From Devosia sp. MC521 (lineage in GTDB: Bacteria > Pseudomonadota > Alphaproteobacteria > Rhizobiales > Devosiaceae): 64,000 bases of DNA. Both the position numbers and the translations under genes were made by a program. The notes below the pieces were generated by a model, which had not been told where the DNA came from, ran no database searches, and worked only from the letters and a program-made list of their open reading frames with translations. The stretch spans positions 3,242,001 to 3,306,000 of the forward strand of contig NZ_CP059902.1 in the NCBI RefSeq assembly GCF_014127105.1. The letters run 5' to 3'. This document shows, one piece after another, positions 16,910 to 25,014 of the stretch. Each line of letters opens with the position of its first letter. Position 1 is the first letter of the stretch.

Positions 16910-17446
16910 TTACGCCGCAGCGCTATTGGCCTCTTGCAGCTGGCGAACAATGTCCGCCAAACGCTTATCGCGTATCCCCAGCTGGCTCAGCATATTGGCG
17001 GTGTTGATCACATAGTCCACATTGCGGCCCGAAATTCCGACACCCGCGCGGATGATCGCCAATTGCTCCGCAACCGGCAAGCTGCCCGCAAACTGCTCAT
17101 GCGCCTCATCCACCACATAGGCTAAAGCGCTCACCCGCCGCCCATCAGCCAGCGTCACTGGCCGCCATACGTCCCGATAAACCGAGGTGACGAGCTCCCG
17201 CGCATCAAGATAGGCCCGCACCTCATCCCATACCGCCTCACTGACCTCAAAGGCCATGCCCCGGCAGGACCCACCCCGCGCCAGCCCAAACACAAGTCCG
17301 GGCACATCCGGCGTTCCGCGATGATGATGCGAGATGATAGAGAGCGAGCGATGCGCTCCGCGAAGCATGCCCAGCTGCGACGACACGAAAGAAAAACCAG
17401 GGTTCCAAATCAGCGAACCATAGCCAAAGACCCATCGTGTTTGCAT
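16910..17446 (-). CDS. ChaC-type gamma-glutamylcyclotransferase (short paralogue)
   Basis: A 178-residue ChaC-family protein beginning WVFGYGSLIW, with GFSFVSSQLG and the substrate-loop region AYLDAREL supplying the likely catalytic glutamate. It represents the minimal family length, without the N-terminal extension of the paralogue at 10.4 kb. Predicted activity is glutathione gamma-glutamyl cleavage, from the family. It is divergent from the DUF2125 gene. Confidence 0.88.
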   Translation of the reverse strand: MQTRWVFGYGSLIWNPGFSFVSSQLGMLRGAHRSLSIISHHHRGTPDVPGLVFGLARGGSCRGMAFEVSEAVWDEVRAYLDARELVTSVYRDVWRPVTLADGRRVSALAYVVDEAHEQFAGSLPVAEQLAIIRAGVGISGRNVDYVINTANMLSQLGIRDKRLADIVRQLQEANSAAA

Positions 17447-17564
17447 TCAGTCGAACTACCATGCTTGAACTGACCATCATGGTAATCCAGACCCGCCAGC
17501 GACACAAATGCAGTGCAAGCATCACAGTGATGCAAGCGCCGTCAGCGCCAGATAAGAAGAAGAT

Positions 17565-18536
17565 ATGAAGAAGCGAATCATCATTCTCGGCAGCGTTGTC
17601 CTGCTCGTCCTGCTGGCTTGGACCGGCGTCTGGTTCTACATTTCGGGCCAACTGCGCGAGCAGATCGGCCTGCTCGCCTATAATGATGGCGAGACCGCGC
17701 CGCAGCTGGTGTGCGAATCGCTCGACATCACGGGTTTCCCGTCCAGCTTTGCCATTGATTGCCGCAATGCCAGTGTCGTCACCGGCGACGTGTTGACCAA
17801 AATTCCGGCCGTCCGCGCCACAGCCTTTGTCTATAGCCCAACCAATGCCCGCGTCTCAGCGCTTGGCCCGGCCACAATTTCCGATGCCTTTACTGGCTCT
17901 GAGCAGAGCCTTGCTTGGTCAGGCCTTGAGGCCAGCATTCGCCTCAAGGATTGGCGAATTGGCCGCATTTCGCTGATAGCCGACGATCTCGTTTGGGCCG
18001 ATCAGCTCTTTGGCGATCGCACCATAGCCACCAGCTCCAAAGCCGAGCTGCATCTTCTCGATATTCCCGAAGCGCACAACACCGAAACCAAGCGCGCCTC
18101 GGTCGCCACCTATCTGCGCTTTGCCGATATTGAAGCCCCCGGCTTTAACGTCACCCAGACCAATGCCGAATTGGAAGCCGAACTCTCGGCCCTGCCCGAT
18201 GATCTGCGCAATCTCGGCGCCGTCCCCTTCCTGCCCGATTGGCAGCAGGCTGGCGGCACGCTTAAGCTCGTTGGCCTTCGCGCCAGCGATCCACAGGGCG
18301 ACCTCAACGCCACGGGCGAGCTGACGCTGGACACTGCAGGCTATCCAACAGGCTCGATCACCATTGATTCTGAAGGTGTGGCGCAGCGCTTGGGCGTGAT
18401 GCTGGAAGAACCTGTTCGCACTTTGGTTCTGGGTGTGCCGGGCGAAAACGGCCGACACACCAATGTTCTAACCTTTGCCAATGGCGGCATGTCGGCAGGG
18501 CTTGTGCCTGTCGCCGCCATCCCGCCGCTGTTTTAA
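17565..18536 (+). CDS. DUF2125 domain-containing exported protein
   Basis: A 323-residue protein with an uncleaved N-terminal membrane anchor (about residues 4-26), the rest predicted periplasmic. The pattern CESLDITGFPSSFAIDCRNASV followed by repeated beta-strand segments fits DUF2125, an alphaproteobacterial family of unknown function. Two early cysteines (in VCESL and DCRNA) could form a disulfide. Its stop overlaps the converging tyrC stop by four bases. Confidence 0.85.
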   Translation: MKKRIIILGSVVLLVLLAWTGVWFYISGQLREQIGLLAYNDGETAPQLVCESLDITGFPSSFAIDCRNASVVTGDVLTKIPAVRATAFVYSPTNARVSALGPATISDAFTGSEQSLAWSGLEASIRLKDWRIGRISLIADDLVWADQLFGDRTIATSSKAELHLLDIPEAHNTETKRASVATYLRFADIEAPGFNVTQTNAELEAELSALPDDLRNLGAVPFLPDWQQAGGTLKLVGLRASDPQGDLNATGELTLDTAGYPTGSITIDSEGVAQRLGVMLEEPVRTLVLGVPGENGRHTNVLTFANGGMSAGLVPVAAIPPLF

Positions 18537-19474
18537 GCCTTATCGTCGGTTTTGGGCGCGGCCTCATGGGCGCGCCCAAAATCGGCAGCGGCCGTTTCCT
18601 GGCCCGCATTGATGATCGACCGGCGAATGGCCCGCGTGCGGGTAAAGAGCGCTTCCAGTGAGGCCCCATCGCCGGTGCGAACGGCACGCTGAAGCGCCGA
18701 CAAATCTTCTGAAAAACGCCCGAGCATTTCCAAAACCGCGTCACGGTTGGTCAGGAAAATATCGCGCCACATCACCGGATCAGACGCCGCGATACGGGTA
18801 AAATCGCGAAAACCCGACGCAGAGAACTTGATCACCTCGGACTTGGTGGAGGCCTCAAGGTCGGCCACCGTGCCCACAATATTGTAAGCGATCAAATGCG
18901 GAATATGGCTGGTAATCGCCAGCACCATGTCGTGGTGAGCCGCGTCCATGCATTCCACATTGGAACCCATGCCCTGCCAAAAACCGATGAGCTTGTCGAC
19001 TTCTGCCTGTGGCACTTCCTCGCCCGGCGTCAACACGCACCAACGGCCAACAAAGAGCTCCGCAAAGCCAGCCGATGGCCCCGAGTGTTCAGTACCCGCA
19101 AGCGGATGTCCCGGAATAAAATGCACTGTGTCGGGCAGGTATGGTCCCACCGCATTGAGAACGTGCTCTTTGACCGAACCAACGTCCGAAATAATCGCGC
19201 CCGGCTCTAGGTGTGGCGCAATAGTTTCGGCCAGCTTGGCATAGGTGCCAACCGGCGCGCACAAAATAACGAGGTCTGCGCCCTTCACGGCCTCGGCGCT
19301 GTCGAGCGTATAGATATCGCCAAGGTTCAGCGCCTTGGCCTCATCCAGCGTCTCTTGCTTGCGGGTTGCAATCGCAATGGTACCGACCAGGCCATTACGG
19401 CGGGCCGCCAGCGCGATGGAAGAGCCGATCAAGCCAATGCCGATCAACGCGAGCTTTTTAAACTGCGCCGCCAT
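18533..19474 (-). CDS. tyrC: Prephenate/arogenate dehydrogenase
   Basis: A 313-residue NAD(P)-dependent dehydrogenase for tyrosine synthesis. The Rossmann motif is LIGIGLIGSS, catalytic-region histidines lie in FIPGHPLAGTEHSG, and the C-terminal helical domain carries ITSHIPHLIAYNIVG. Whether prephenate or arogenate is preferred cannot be told. Its ATG overlaps the hisC stop by one base (TAATG), so it is translationally coupled to hisC, and the methyltransferase-hisC-tyrC order is typical of Hyphomicrobiales. Confidence 0.92.
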   Translation of the reverse strand: MAAQFKKLALIGIGLIGSSIALAARRNGLVGTIAIATRKQETLDEAKALNLGDIYTLDSAEAVKGADLVILCAPVGTYAKLAETIAPHLEPGAIISDVGSVKEHVLNAVGPYLPDTVHFIPGHPLAGTEHSGPSAGFAELFVGRWCVLTPGEEVPQAEVDKLIGFWQGMGSNVECMDAAHHDMVLAITSHIPHLIAYNIVGTVADLEASTKSEVIKFSASGFRDFTRIAASDPVMWRDIFLTNRDAVLEMLGRFSEDLSALQRAVRTGDGASLEALFTRTRAIRRSIINAGQETAAADFGRAHEAAPKTDDKA

Positions 19475-20565
19475 TACGCCCCCTTAAACTCTTTAAGCAC
19501 CTGCGCTACCGCGCGCATCGCCTCTTCCGAGCCGATAGAAATGCGGATGCCGTTCCAAATATCGTAGGATTTGCCCACTTCACGCACGACATAGCCTGCA
19601 GCCAGCAGCGTCTCAAACGCCGCCGCGGCCTCTTCCTTGGTATCGAACAGCACCAGAATGAAATTGGCCTGGCTTGGCAACACGCGCATGGAATTGCCGC
19701 TCAGTTCAGCGGTCAACCAGTCGCGCCACTTGGCATTGTGCGCATTGAGCTGGGCGGTAAACTCAACGTCGCGCATCGCTGCGGCCCCGGCCATTTGCGC
19801 GGGCAGATTGACGTTAAACGGACCACGAATGCGGTGCATGGCGTCGATGACATGGTCAGGACCAACCATCCAGCCAATACGCGCCGCAGCCAGCCCCATT
19901 TTCGAGAAGGTGCGCACCATCACGACATTGTCGAATTCACGCACCAGCTCGATCCCAACCGAATAGTCGGCGGCCGTCGCATACTCAGCGTAAGCACTGT
20001 CGATAACGAGCAAAATGTCGGGACGCAGACCCGCATGCAGGCGGCGCACTTCAGCGTCGGTGAGATAGGTGCCGGTCGGGTTGTTCGGATTGGCGAGCCA
20101 AATCACCTTTGTGCGCTCAGTCACTGCGGCAAGGATTAGATCGACGTCAGCCGTATAATCGGTTTCCTCGACCATTACGATCTGCGCGCCGGTCGCCTTG
20201 GTGATGATCGGATAGACCGAAAAACCATAGCGGTTCATCACCGCTTCATCGCCCTCGCCAAGGTAGATCTGCGCCAACAGGTGCAAAATATCGTCCGAGC
20301 CATTGCCGCAGACAATTGCCTCTGGGTCGATGCCATGCACTTCACCAATCGCCTCGCGCAAAATCTTGGACGAGCCTTCAGGATAAATCGCCAGCTTGTC
20401 GGCCATAGCGGCAAAGGCTTCGATAGCCTTTGGGCTGGCGCCGAGCGGGGATTCATTGGCAGAAAGCTTGATCGCATGGCTCCCCGGCGCACCGGACTTG
20501 CCGGGCAAATAGGGGGCAATGTCGAGAATGCCGGCTTGCGGCGTCGGGCGCTTATTTTCGGACAT
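19474..20565 (-). CDS. hisC: Histidinol-phosphate / aromatic aminotransferase
   Basis: A 363-residue class I/II PLP aminotransferase. The PLP lysine is in VRTFSKMGLAAARIGW; SANESPLG near the N-terminus, WLANPNNPTGTYL, and the phosphate-binding arginine in the same SKMGLAAAR block are HisC-like. Next to tyrC it may act on imidazole-acetol phosphate and also on prephenate or aromatic keto acids. I chose ATG at 20565; ATG at 20574 is equally possible, as neither has a clear ribosome-binding site. Confidence 0.9.
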   Translation of the reverse strand: MSENKRPTPQAGILDIAPYLPGKSGAPGSHAIKLSANESPLGASPKAIEAFAAMADKLAIYPEGSSKILREAIGEVHGIDPEAIVCGNGSDDILHLLAQIYLGEGDEAVMNRYGFSVYPIITKATGAQIVMVEETDYTADVDLILAAVTERTKVIWLANPNNPTGTYLTDAEVRRLHAGLRPDILLVIDSAYAEYATAADYSVGIELVREFDNVVMVRTFSKMGLAAARIGWMVGPDHVIDAMHRIRGPFNVNLPAQMAGAAAMRDVEFTAQLNAHNAKWRDWLTAELSGNSMRVLPSQANFILVLFDTKEEAAAAFETLLAAGYVVREVGKSYDIWNGIRISIGSEEAMRAVAQVLKEFKGA

Positions 20566-20652
20566 ATTGGTCATCTGATTAGGCAGGAAAGCCGCGCGGA
20601 CCATATGCAAACACAGAGCCAAAGGCAAAGCCTCTGTGGCACAATCCTGCAA

Positions 20653-21384
20653 TCATCCCGAGCGTGCGGTTGCCGTCTTTAAGTTAGGCACGCGCACATA
20701 GCGCGTTTCTTTGATGCGGCGCGGCACAGCTGGAAAAGCCTCCTTACGCGCCCGCACGCAAATCACCCCACTCATGGCCGAACCGACGACGCGCCCCGCC
20801 CCTTCCCAAAAACGCGTTGAGCGCATCATCAGCTTAGAATTAATCGGGGGAACGAACAGCGCATCCCGCCAGGCCACTGGCACAAAGCTATGGTCACGCA
20901 GCAGCTTTTCAATCTGCCCACCCGAATACGGATTTCCCTGACCAAAGGGTGTGTTGTCCCTTTGCGCCCACATGCCCCGTCGCCTTGGCACGACCAAAAT
21001 GAGATGCCCGTTCGGCGCTGTGATCCGCCACAGCTCGCGCATCAATTCTTCAGCGTCCGCCACATGCTCAAGGGCGTGAATGCCAATGGTCAAATCAATG
21101 GCAGCATCGTTCAGCGGCATTTCGAGCGGATCGCACAACACCGTGCGAGATGGGCCTTCGCGCGGCCAGGATGAAGCACCCTGCCGCGCCGGCATAAAGG
21201 CCAGAACCCGCTCGGCAGGCTCGAGAGCAAAGCGCATATAGGGTGTGGCAAAGCCAAGCCCCAACACGCGTTTCCCCTTCACGTCGCCAGCCAAAGCCAC
21301 AACATGCTCGCGCACGAGTGCGCGCGAAAGCCGCCCCAAAGGCGATTTATAATAAGCGATAAGGCGAGCGACATCCGAACTCAT
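20653..21384 (-). CDS. SAM-dependent class I methyltransferase
   Basis: A 243-residue protein of the Methyltransf_11 type. The SAM-binding motif I is degenerate (VLGLGFATPYMRF), motif II/III is DLTIGIHALEHVADAEELMRELWRI, and LILVVPRRRGMW follows. The substrate is unknown. It is the first gene of the set running into hisC and tyrC, a pairing common in related genomes, although the 87-base gap before hisC leaves room for a separate promoter. Confidence 0.85.
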   Translation of the reverse strand: MSSDVARLIAYYKSPLGRLSRALVREHVVALAGDVKGKRVLGLGFATPYMRFALEPAERVLAFMPARQGASSWPREGPSRTVLCDPLEMPLNDAAIDLTIGIHALEHVADAEELMRELWRITAPNGHLILVVPRRRGMWAQRDNTPFGQGNPYSGGQIEKLLRDHSFVPVAWRDALFVPPINSKLMMRSTRFWEGAGRVVGSAMSGVICVRARKEAFPAVPRRIKETRYVRVPNLKTATARSG

Positions 21385-21481
21385 GCGTTAAACTTAGGAA
21401 ACACGCGCGCTCTTGTCCAATCCCAGTTGTCATCGTGACCACGACTTCCTAGCGTGCGGCCAGTCAAATTAGGAGTTCGCA

Positions 21482-22249
21482 ATGGCTTTGATCGTGGATG
21501 TCTTCCCCGCCCGTGACGATAATTACGGCTATCTCGTGCATGACGAGGCCACAGGTCGCACTGCAGCCATCGACGCGCCTGAAACCGCCGCCATCGAAAA
21601 GGCGCTCAAGGCACGCGGCTGGACCCTCACCGATATTCTCATCACCCACCACCACATCGACCACGTCGAAGCTATCGCCGATCTCAAGGCTAGTTATGGC
21701 GCGCGCGTCGTCGGCCCAAAGGCCGAAGCTGACAAGATCGAGGGCCTCGATGAACTCGTCGGCGAAGGCGACATTGTTTCGGTCGGCGATGCCAAGCTCG
21801 AGGTTTTCGCCACCCCCGGCCATACGCTCGGTCACATCGTCTTCTACAATGCCGAAGGCGGTCACCTCTTCTCTGCCGACGCCCTCTTCTCGCTCGGCGT
21901 AGGCCGCATGTTTGAAGGCACCCCTGGCCCAATGTGGGACGGCGTTAAGCGCCTGCGCGATCTGCCCGACGCAACGCTCGTTTATTGCGGCCATGAATAC
22001 ACCGCCTCGAACGCGCGCTTCGCGCTCTCGATCGACCCCAACAATGCGGCGCTTCAGGCCCGCGCTGCCGAAGTCACCGCTCTGCGCGACGCTGGCAAGC
22101 CAACCATTCCGTTCAACCTCGGCGAAGATAAGAAGGCCAACCCGTTCTTACGCGCCGATGCTCCAGAACTGGCGCAGTTCTATGGCCTTTCGGGCGCAGA
22201 TGCAGGCGAAGTCTTTGGCGCCATCCGCAAGGGCAAAGACACTTTCTAA
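21482..22249 (+). CDS. gloB: Hydroxyacylglutathione hydrolase (glyoxalase II)
   Basis: A 255-residue metallo-beta-lactamase-fold enzyme that hydrolyses S-D-lactoylglutathione to lactate and glutathione. The di-metal motif is ITHHHIDHVE (about residues 55-64); later ligands are in TPGHTLGH, SADALFS and YCGHEYT. Length is normal and the C-terminal glutathione-binding domain is complete. Methylglyoxal synthase (50.7 kb) in the same window makes the substrate's precursor, but the genes are not linked. A strong terminator follows. Confidence 0.94.
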   Translation: MALIVDVFPARDDNYGYLVHDEATGRTAAIDAPETAAIEKALKARGWTLTDILITHHHIDHVEAIADLKASYGARVVGPKAEADKIEGLDELVGEGDIVSVGDAKLEVFATPGHTLGHIVFYNAEGGHLFSADALFSLGVGRMFEGTPGPMWDGVKRLRDLPDATLVYCGHEYTASNARFALSIDPNNAALQARAAEVTALRDAGKPTIPFNLGEDKKANPFLRADAPELAQFYGLSGADAGEVFGAIRKGKDTF

Positions 22250-22261
22250 TCAAACTAGATT

Positions 22262-22291
22262 TAGGCCGGTGCAATCCACCGGCCTATTTTT
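22262..22291 (+). terminator. Rho-independent terminator after gloB
   Basis: A ten-base stem TAGGCCGGTG / CACCGGCCTA with a CAATC loop is followed by TTTTTCT. Confidence 0.92.
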
Positions 22292-22418
22292 CTGTCCATA
22301 CGGCGCACAAACACAGTTTTAAGCGGTTTTTAGCGAACTCCCGTCTAGCTAATTCTTAACAAATCGTTACCATCTGGCACAGCACTTGCCCCTAACTGGG
22401 TAAGGCACGCGTAAGAAT

Positions 22419-22450
22419 GTTCCAAAATGGAACAGCGGGCCCAAAATGGA
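22419..22450. promoter_or_regulatory. Palindrome plus repeated decamer before a small gene
   Basis: The perfect dyad GTTCCA-AAA-TGGAAC occupies 22419-22433. The decamer CCAAAATGGA inside it recurs at 22441-22450, 19 bases downstream, where it covers the ribosome-binding site of the gene starting at 22458. This looks like a repressor site, but the protein is unknown. Confidence 0.45.
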
Positions 22451-22457
22451 GCGATTT

Positions 22458-22718
22458 ATGCCCGGACTGCCCGAATTCGATACAGATACGCCGGTGGTTT
22501 ACTCTTTCCAGAGTGAGCTGAGCGCCCGTTCGTCTTCACCGCACTGCGCGCCAACCCCCGAATTTGTCTCGCAGCTGATCGCAGCGCGTGATCGTTTGCC
22601 GCCTCAGCGCCATCGCCGCACCAATACGGCAGAAGGCGCCGTCGGTGCCTATGGTCGCGGCATGAGCATGGCCGACCGCCGCATGCCGCTCGGCTATCGC
22701 AAGACTGTCGTCGCTTAA
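22458..22718 (+). CDS. Hypothetical protein, 86 residues
   Basis: I do not recognise a named family. The protein is soluble, with an acidic N-terminal third and a basic centre (RDRLPPQRHRRTN), and ends in AYGRGMSMADRRMPLGYRKTVVA, a tail of the kind seen in conserved small hypothetical proteins of this order. ATG at 22458 is chosen because GGAG is six bases upstream; an ATG at 22446 has no such site. The upstream palindrome suggests regulated expression. Confidence 0.68.
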   Translation: MPGLPEFDTDTPVVYSFQSELSARSSSPHCAPTPEFVSQLIAARDRLPPQRHRRTNTAEGAVGAYGRGMSMADRRMPLGYRKTVVA

Positions 22719-22737
22719 ACATCCCCGCCCCACAGAC

Positions 22738-22760
22738 AAAAATGGCGCCCTGAGGCGCCA
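22738..22760 (-). terminator. Rho-independent terminator of the minus-strand membrane gene
   Basis: Read on the minus strand, the stem TGGCGCC / GGCGCCA with a TCAG loop is followed by TTTTTG. It lies 28 bases beyond the stop of the gene at 22788-23237. Confidence 0.8.
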
Positions 22761-22787
22761 GTTTCGTCCAATCTGTGTCGCCGTGGA

Positions 22788-23237
22788 TTAGTGCATTTCC
22801 ACGTCGCGGCTGGCGCTGGTGATCGAAACGGTAAATCCGGCGACCACGTCGATCAGGCTCATAACCATGAGCAGGAAGAACACCGAGCTCGCCGCCGCTC
22901 CGACCAGCAAAAACTCCACCAAAAACAAAATGAACAGCGCCATTGAGAGCATGTGCTCAACGATGGAAGCCTGCGCCGTGCGCGTGGATTTCAGCACCTC
23001 AAAGAACAGCAGCAAAATCCCGATTACCGCTAGAAAGTCGCCGGCGGTTATCGCCCAAGGCATGCCCGAAGGCATGGGCAGCGAAAACAGCCCAAAATTC
23101 CAATTGGCCGGGTTCCCGCCAAAGAAAATGAACACAACAATATTGTAGAGCACAAAGGGGACGACCAGCAGTGGCGGAATAAACCGTCCCTTATGCGCCC
23201 GCACCGAACGGCTTGGCATCATCACTGTTTCGCTCAT
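22788..23237 (-). CDS. Conserved small membrane protein
   Basis: A 149-residue protein with four predicted transmembrane helices (about 20-40, 60-80, 93-112 and 114-135) and a short basic cytoplasmic N-terminus ending in RAHKGRFIPP. I recognise no named domain. The segment SIVEHMLSMALFILFLVEFLLV is reminiscent of conserved membrane proteins in this order with no assigned function. It is monocistronic with its own terminator. Confidence 0.72.
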   Translation of the reverse strand: MSETVMMPSRSVRAHKGRFIPPLLVVPFVLYNIVVFIFFGGNPANWNFGLFSLPMPSGMPWAITAGDFLAVIGILLLFFEVLKSTRTAQASIVEHMLSMALFILFLVEFLLVGAAASSVFFLLMVMSLIDVVAGFTVSITSASRDVEMH

Positions 23238-23406
23238 CTCGCTCTCCGCGCCTTGATAGTCTTCCCTAGCAAACGCCGCGCGGCTGGAAAAGGCTTCCCA
23301 CGCCGCTCAGCGATGAGGATTGATCAGACCCCTCCCAGAAACCGAGTGACCAAGCCAAAAATCTTCTGCTAGCCTACAAACGCCATTCCGGCAGGAGGAG
23401 ACGACA

Positions 23407-23886
23407 ATGACGACTCCAAAAAATACTGTCTGCATCTGGTACGATACCGAGGCAGAGCAAGCGGCCCAATTTTATGCGGCCACCTTCCCCGACACCCATA
23501 TCCACGCCGTCCGCAGTGCCCCCGCCGACAATCCATCGACCAAAGCCGGTGCCGTTCTCACCGTCGAGTTTACGGTCATGGGTATTCCCTGCATCGGCAT
23601 CAATGGCGGGTCCACCTTCAAGCACTCGGAAGCCTTTTCCATGCAAGTGTCCACCAAGGACCAGGAAGAGACTGACCGCTATTGGAATGCAATCACCAGC
23701 AATGGCGGCGAGGAGAGCATGTGCGGCTGGTGCAAGGATCGTTGGGGCGTCTCTTGGCAGATCACGCCCGACACCCTCACCCAAGCCATGCAAGCGGGCG
23801 GGGACGAAGCCCGCCGCGCCTTTGAAGCCATGATGACCATGAAGAAAATCGACGTCGCCGCCATCGACGCCGCCCGTCGCGGTTAG
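23407..23886 (+). CDS. VOC family protein (PhnB / 3-demethylubiquinone methyltransferase-like)
   Basis: A 159-residue glyoxalase/dioxygenase-fold protein. The pattern IWYDTEAEQAAQFYAATFPDT near the N-terminus and FSMQVSTKDQEETDRYWNAI, then WCKDRWGVSWQITP, is that of the 3-dmu-9_3-mt (PhnB-like) group. Despite the old domain name, members are not methyltransferases and their substrates are usually unknown. A strong ribosome-binding site (GGAGGAG) precedes the ATG. Confidence 0.9.
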   Translation: MTTPKNTVCIWYDTEAEQAAQFYAATFPDTHIHAVRSAPADNPSTKAGAVLTVEFTVMGIPCIGINGGSTFKHSEAFSMQVSTKDQEETDRYWNAITSNGGEESMCGWCKDRWGVSWQITPDTLTQAMQAGGDEARRAFEAMMTMKKIDVAAIDAARRG

Positions 23887-23893
23887 CACGCAC

Positions 23894-23928
23894 AAAAAAG
23901 CGGAAGGGACACCATGCCCCTCCCGCCA
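23894..23928 (-). terminator. Rho-independent terminator of the GMC/Gfo operon
   Basis: Read on the minus strand, GCGGGAGGGG pairs imperfectly with TCCCTTCCGC and is followed by TTTTTTG, six bases after the stop of the Gfo/Idh/MocA gene. Confidence 0.72.
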
Positions 23929-23934
23929 AAAGCC

Positions 23935-24996
23935 TTAGAGCTTGATCGGCTGGCCGGTCCGCACGCTCTCGTCTGCAGCAATGCAGATGTTGAGCGAAGC
24001 CACCGCGTCATTCATATGGCGCGTCAGATCATAGTCTTCCGTGATCGCGCGATAGAGATAATCCTGCTCGCGATCACACAGCCCCTGATGGTCCGGCTCC
24101 CCATGCATATCGAGCCACTCGTCGGCCTTGAGCGGCTTGTTGTCCGCATCGAGCCCTGCGTGATGCACCAAAATGCGCGAGGTCTGGGTGTGCGCATTGA
24201 TATCGGCCGAGGCCGCGCCCTGATCCATGACGATGGACACCGAGCCATTGGCCGAGATCACGTCTTTCACAAAGAACGCGGTTTCCGACATCATCGGGCC
24301 CCAGCCCGCCTCATACCAGCCCACGCTCCCATCATCGAACAGCACCTGGAAGTGGCCGTAATTATACATGCCTTCCGGCAGACCCTTGGCCAGCGGCACG
24401 CCCATGCCACGCACCTCCACCGGGGTGGCATCGGTGATCTGGCACATGACGTCGACATAGTGCACGCCACAATCAACGATGGGCGACGTGGTCTGCATGA
24501 TGGAACGGTGAATGTCCCAAGCCGCCCCACTCGACTGCTGGTTGAGGTTCATGCGGAACACATAAGGCCCACCGAGCTTGCGGGCCTGCTCGATCAGCGT
24601 CGTCCACGACGGGTGGTGACGCAGAATATAGCCCACCACCAGCTTGCGCTTGTACTGCTCGGCCGCCGCCACCACGCGACGCGCATCCGCGACCGTTGCC
24701 GCCAGCGGCTTTTCCACGAACACATGCGCGCCCGCTGCCATCGCCGCTACGGCATAGTCAGCATGGGTATTGGTATGCGTTGCAATCGAAACGACGTCCG
24801 GCTTGAACTCAGCCAGTGCCGCTGCGTAGTCGGTACGCAGCGGATAAGAGGCCAGCTCCTCCGGCAGATTGCTCGGCGCCGAGCGGTTCACCAGTCCCAC
24901 AATCTCAAAGCCCTCGTGGCTATGATAGGCCAATGCATGGCTACGACCCATTTGGCCTAGTCCAACCACCAGTACTTTAAGCGGTGTTGCGGTCAT
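23935..24996 (-). CDS. Gfo/Idh/MocA family NAD(P)-dependent oxidoreductase
   Basis: A 353-residue dehydrogenase. The Rossmann motif is VVGLGQMGRSHA, the family lysine is in VFVEKPLAA, and the catalytic-region motif DCGVHYVDVM holds the conserved Asp and His. Members oxidise sugars, inositols or 3-keto-glycosides. The gene follows a GMC oxidoreductase by 18 bases with GGGAG before its ATG, so the two form an operon. Alongside two TIM-barrel isomerase-like genes, a sugar substrate is likely; the specific one is not predictable. Confidence 0.9.
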   Translation of the reverse strand: MTATPLKVLVVGLGQMGRSHALAYHSHEGFEIVGLVNRSAPSNLPEELASYPLRTDYAAALAEFKPDVVSIATHTNTHADYAVAAMAAGAHVFVEKPLAATVADARRVVAAAEQYKRKLVVGYILRHHPSWTTLIEQARKLGGPYVFRMNLNQQSSGAAWDIHRSIMQTTSPIVDCGVHYVDVMCQITDATPVEVRGMGVPLAKGLPEGMYNYGHFQVLFDDGSVGWYEAGWGPMMSETAFFVKDVISANGSVSIVMDQGAASADINAHTQTSRILVHHAGLDADNKPLKADEWLDMHGEPDHQGLCDREQDYLYRAITEDYDLTRHMNDAVASLNICIAADESVRTGQPIKL

Positions 24997-25014
24997 GAAG
25001 GGTCTCCCGAAAAG

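Noticed and set aside
23914..24960. Plus-strand open frame of 348 codons opposite the Gfo/Idh/MocA gene
   Set aside because: Shadow frame; composition unlike real proteins of this genome.
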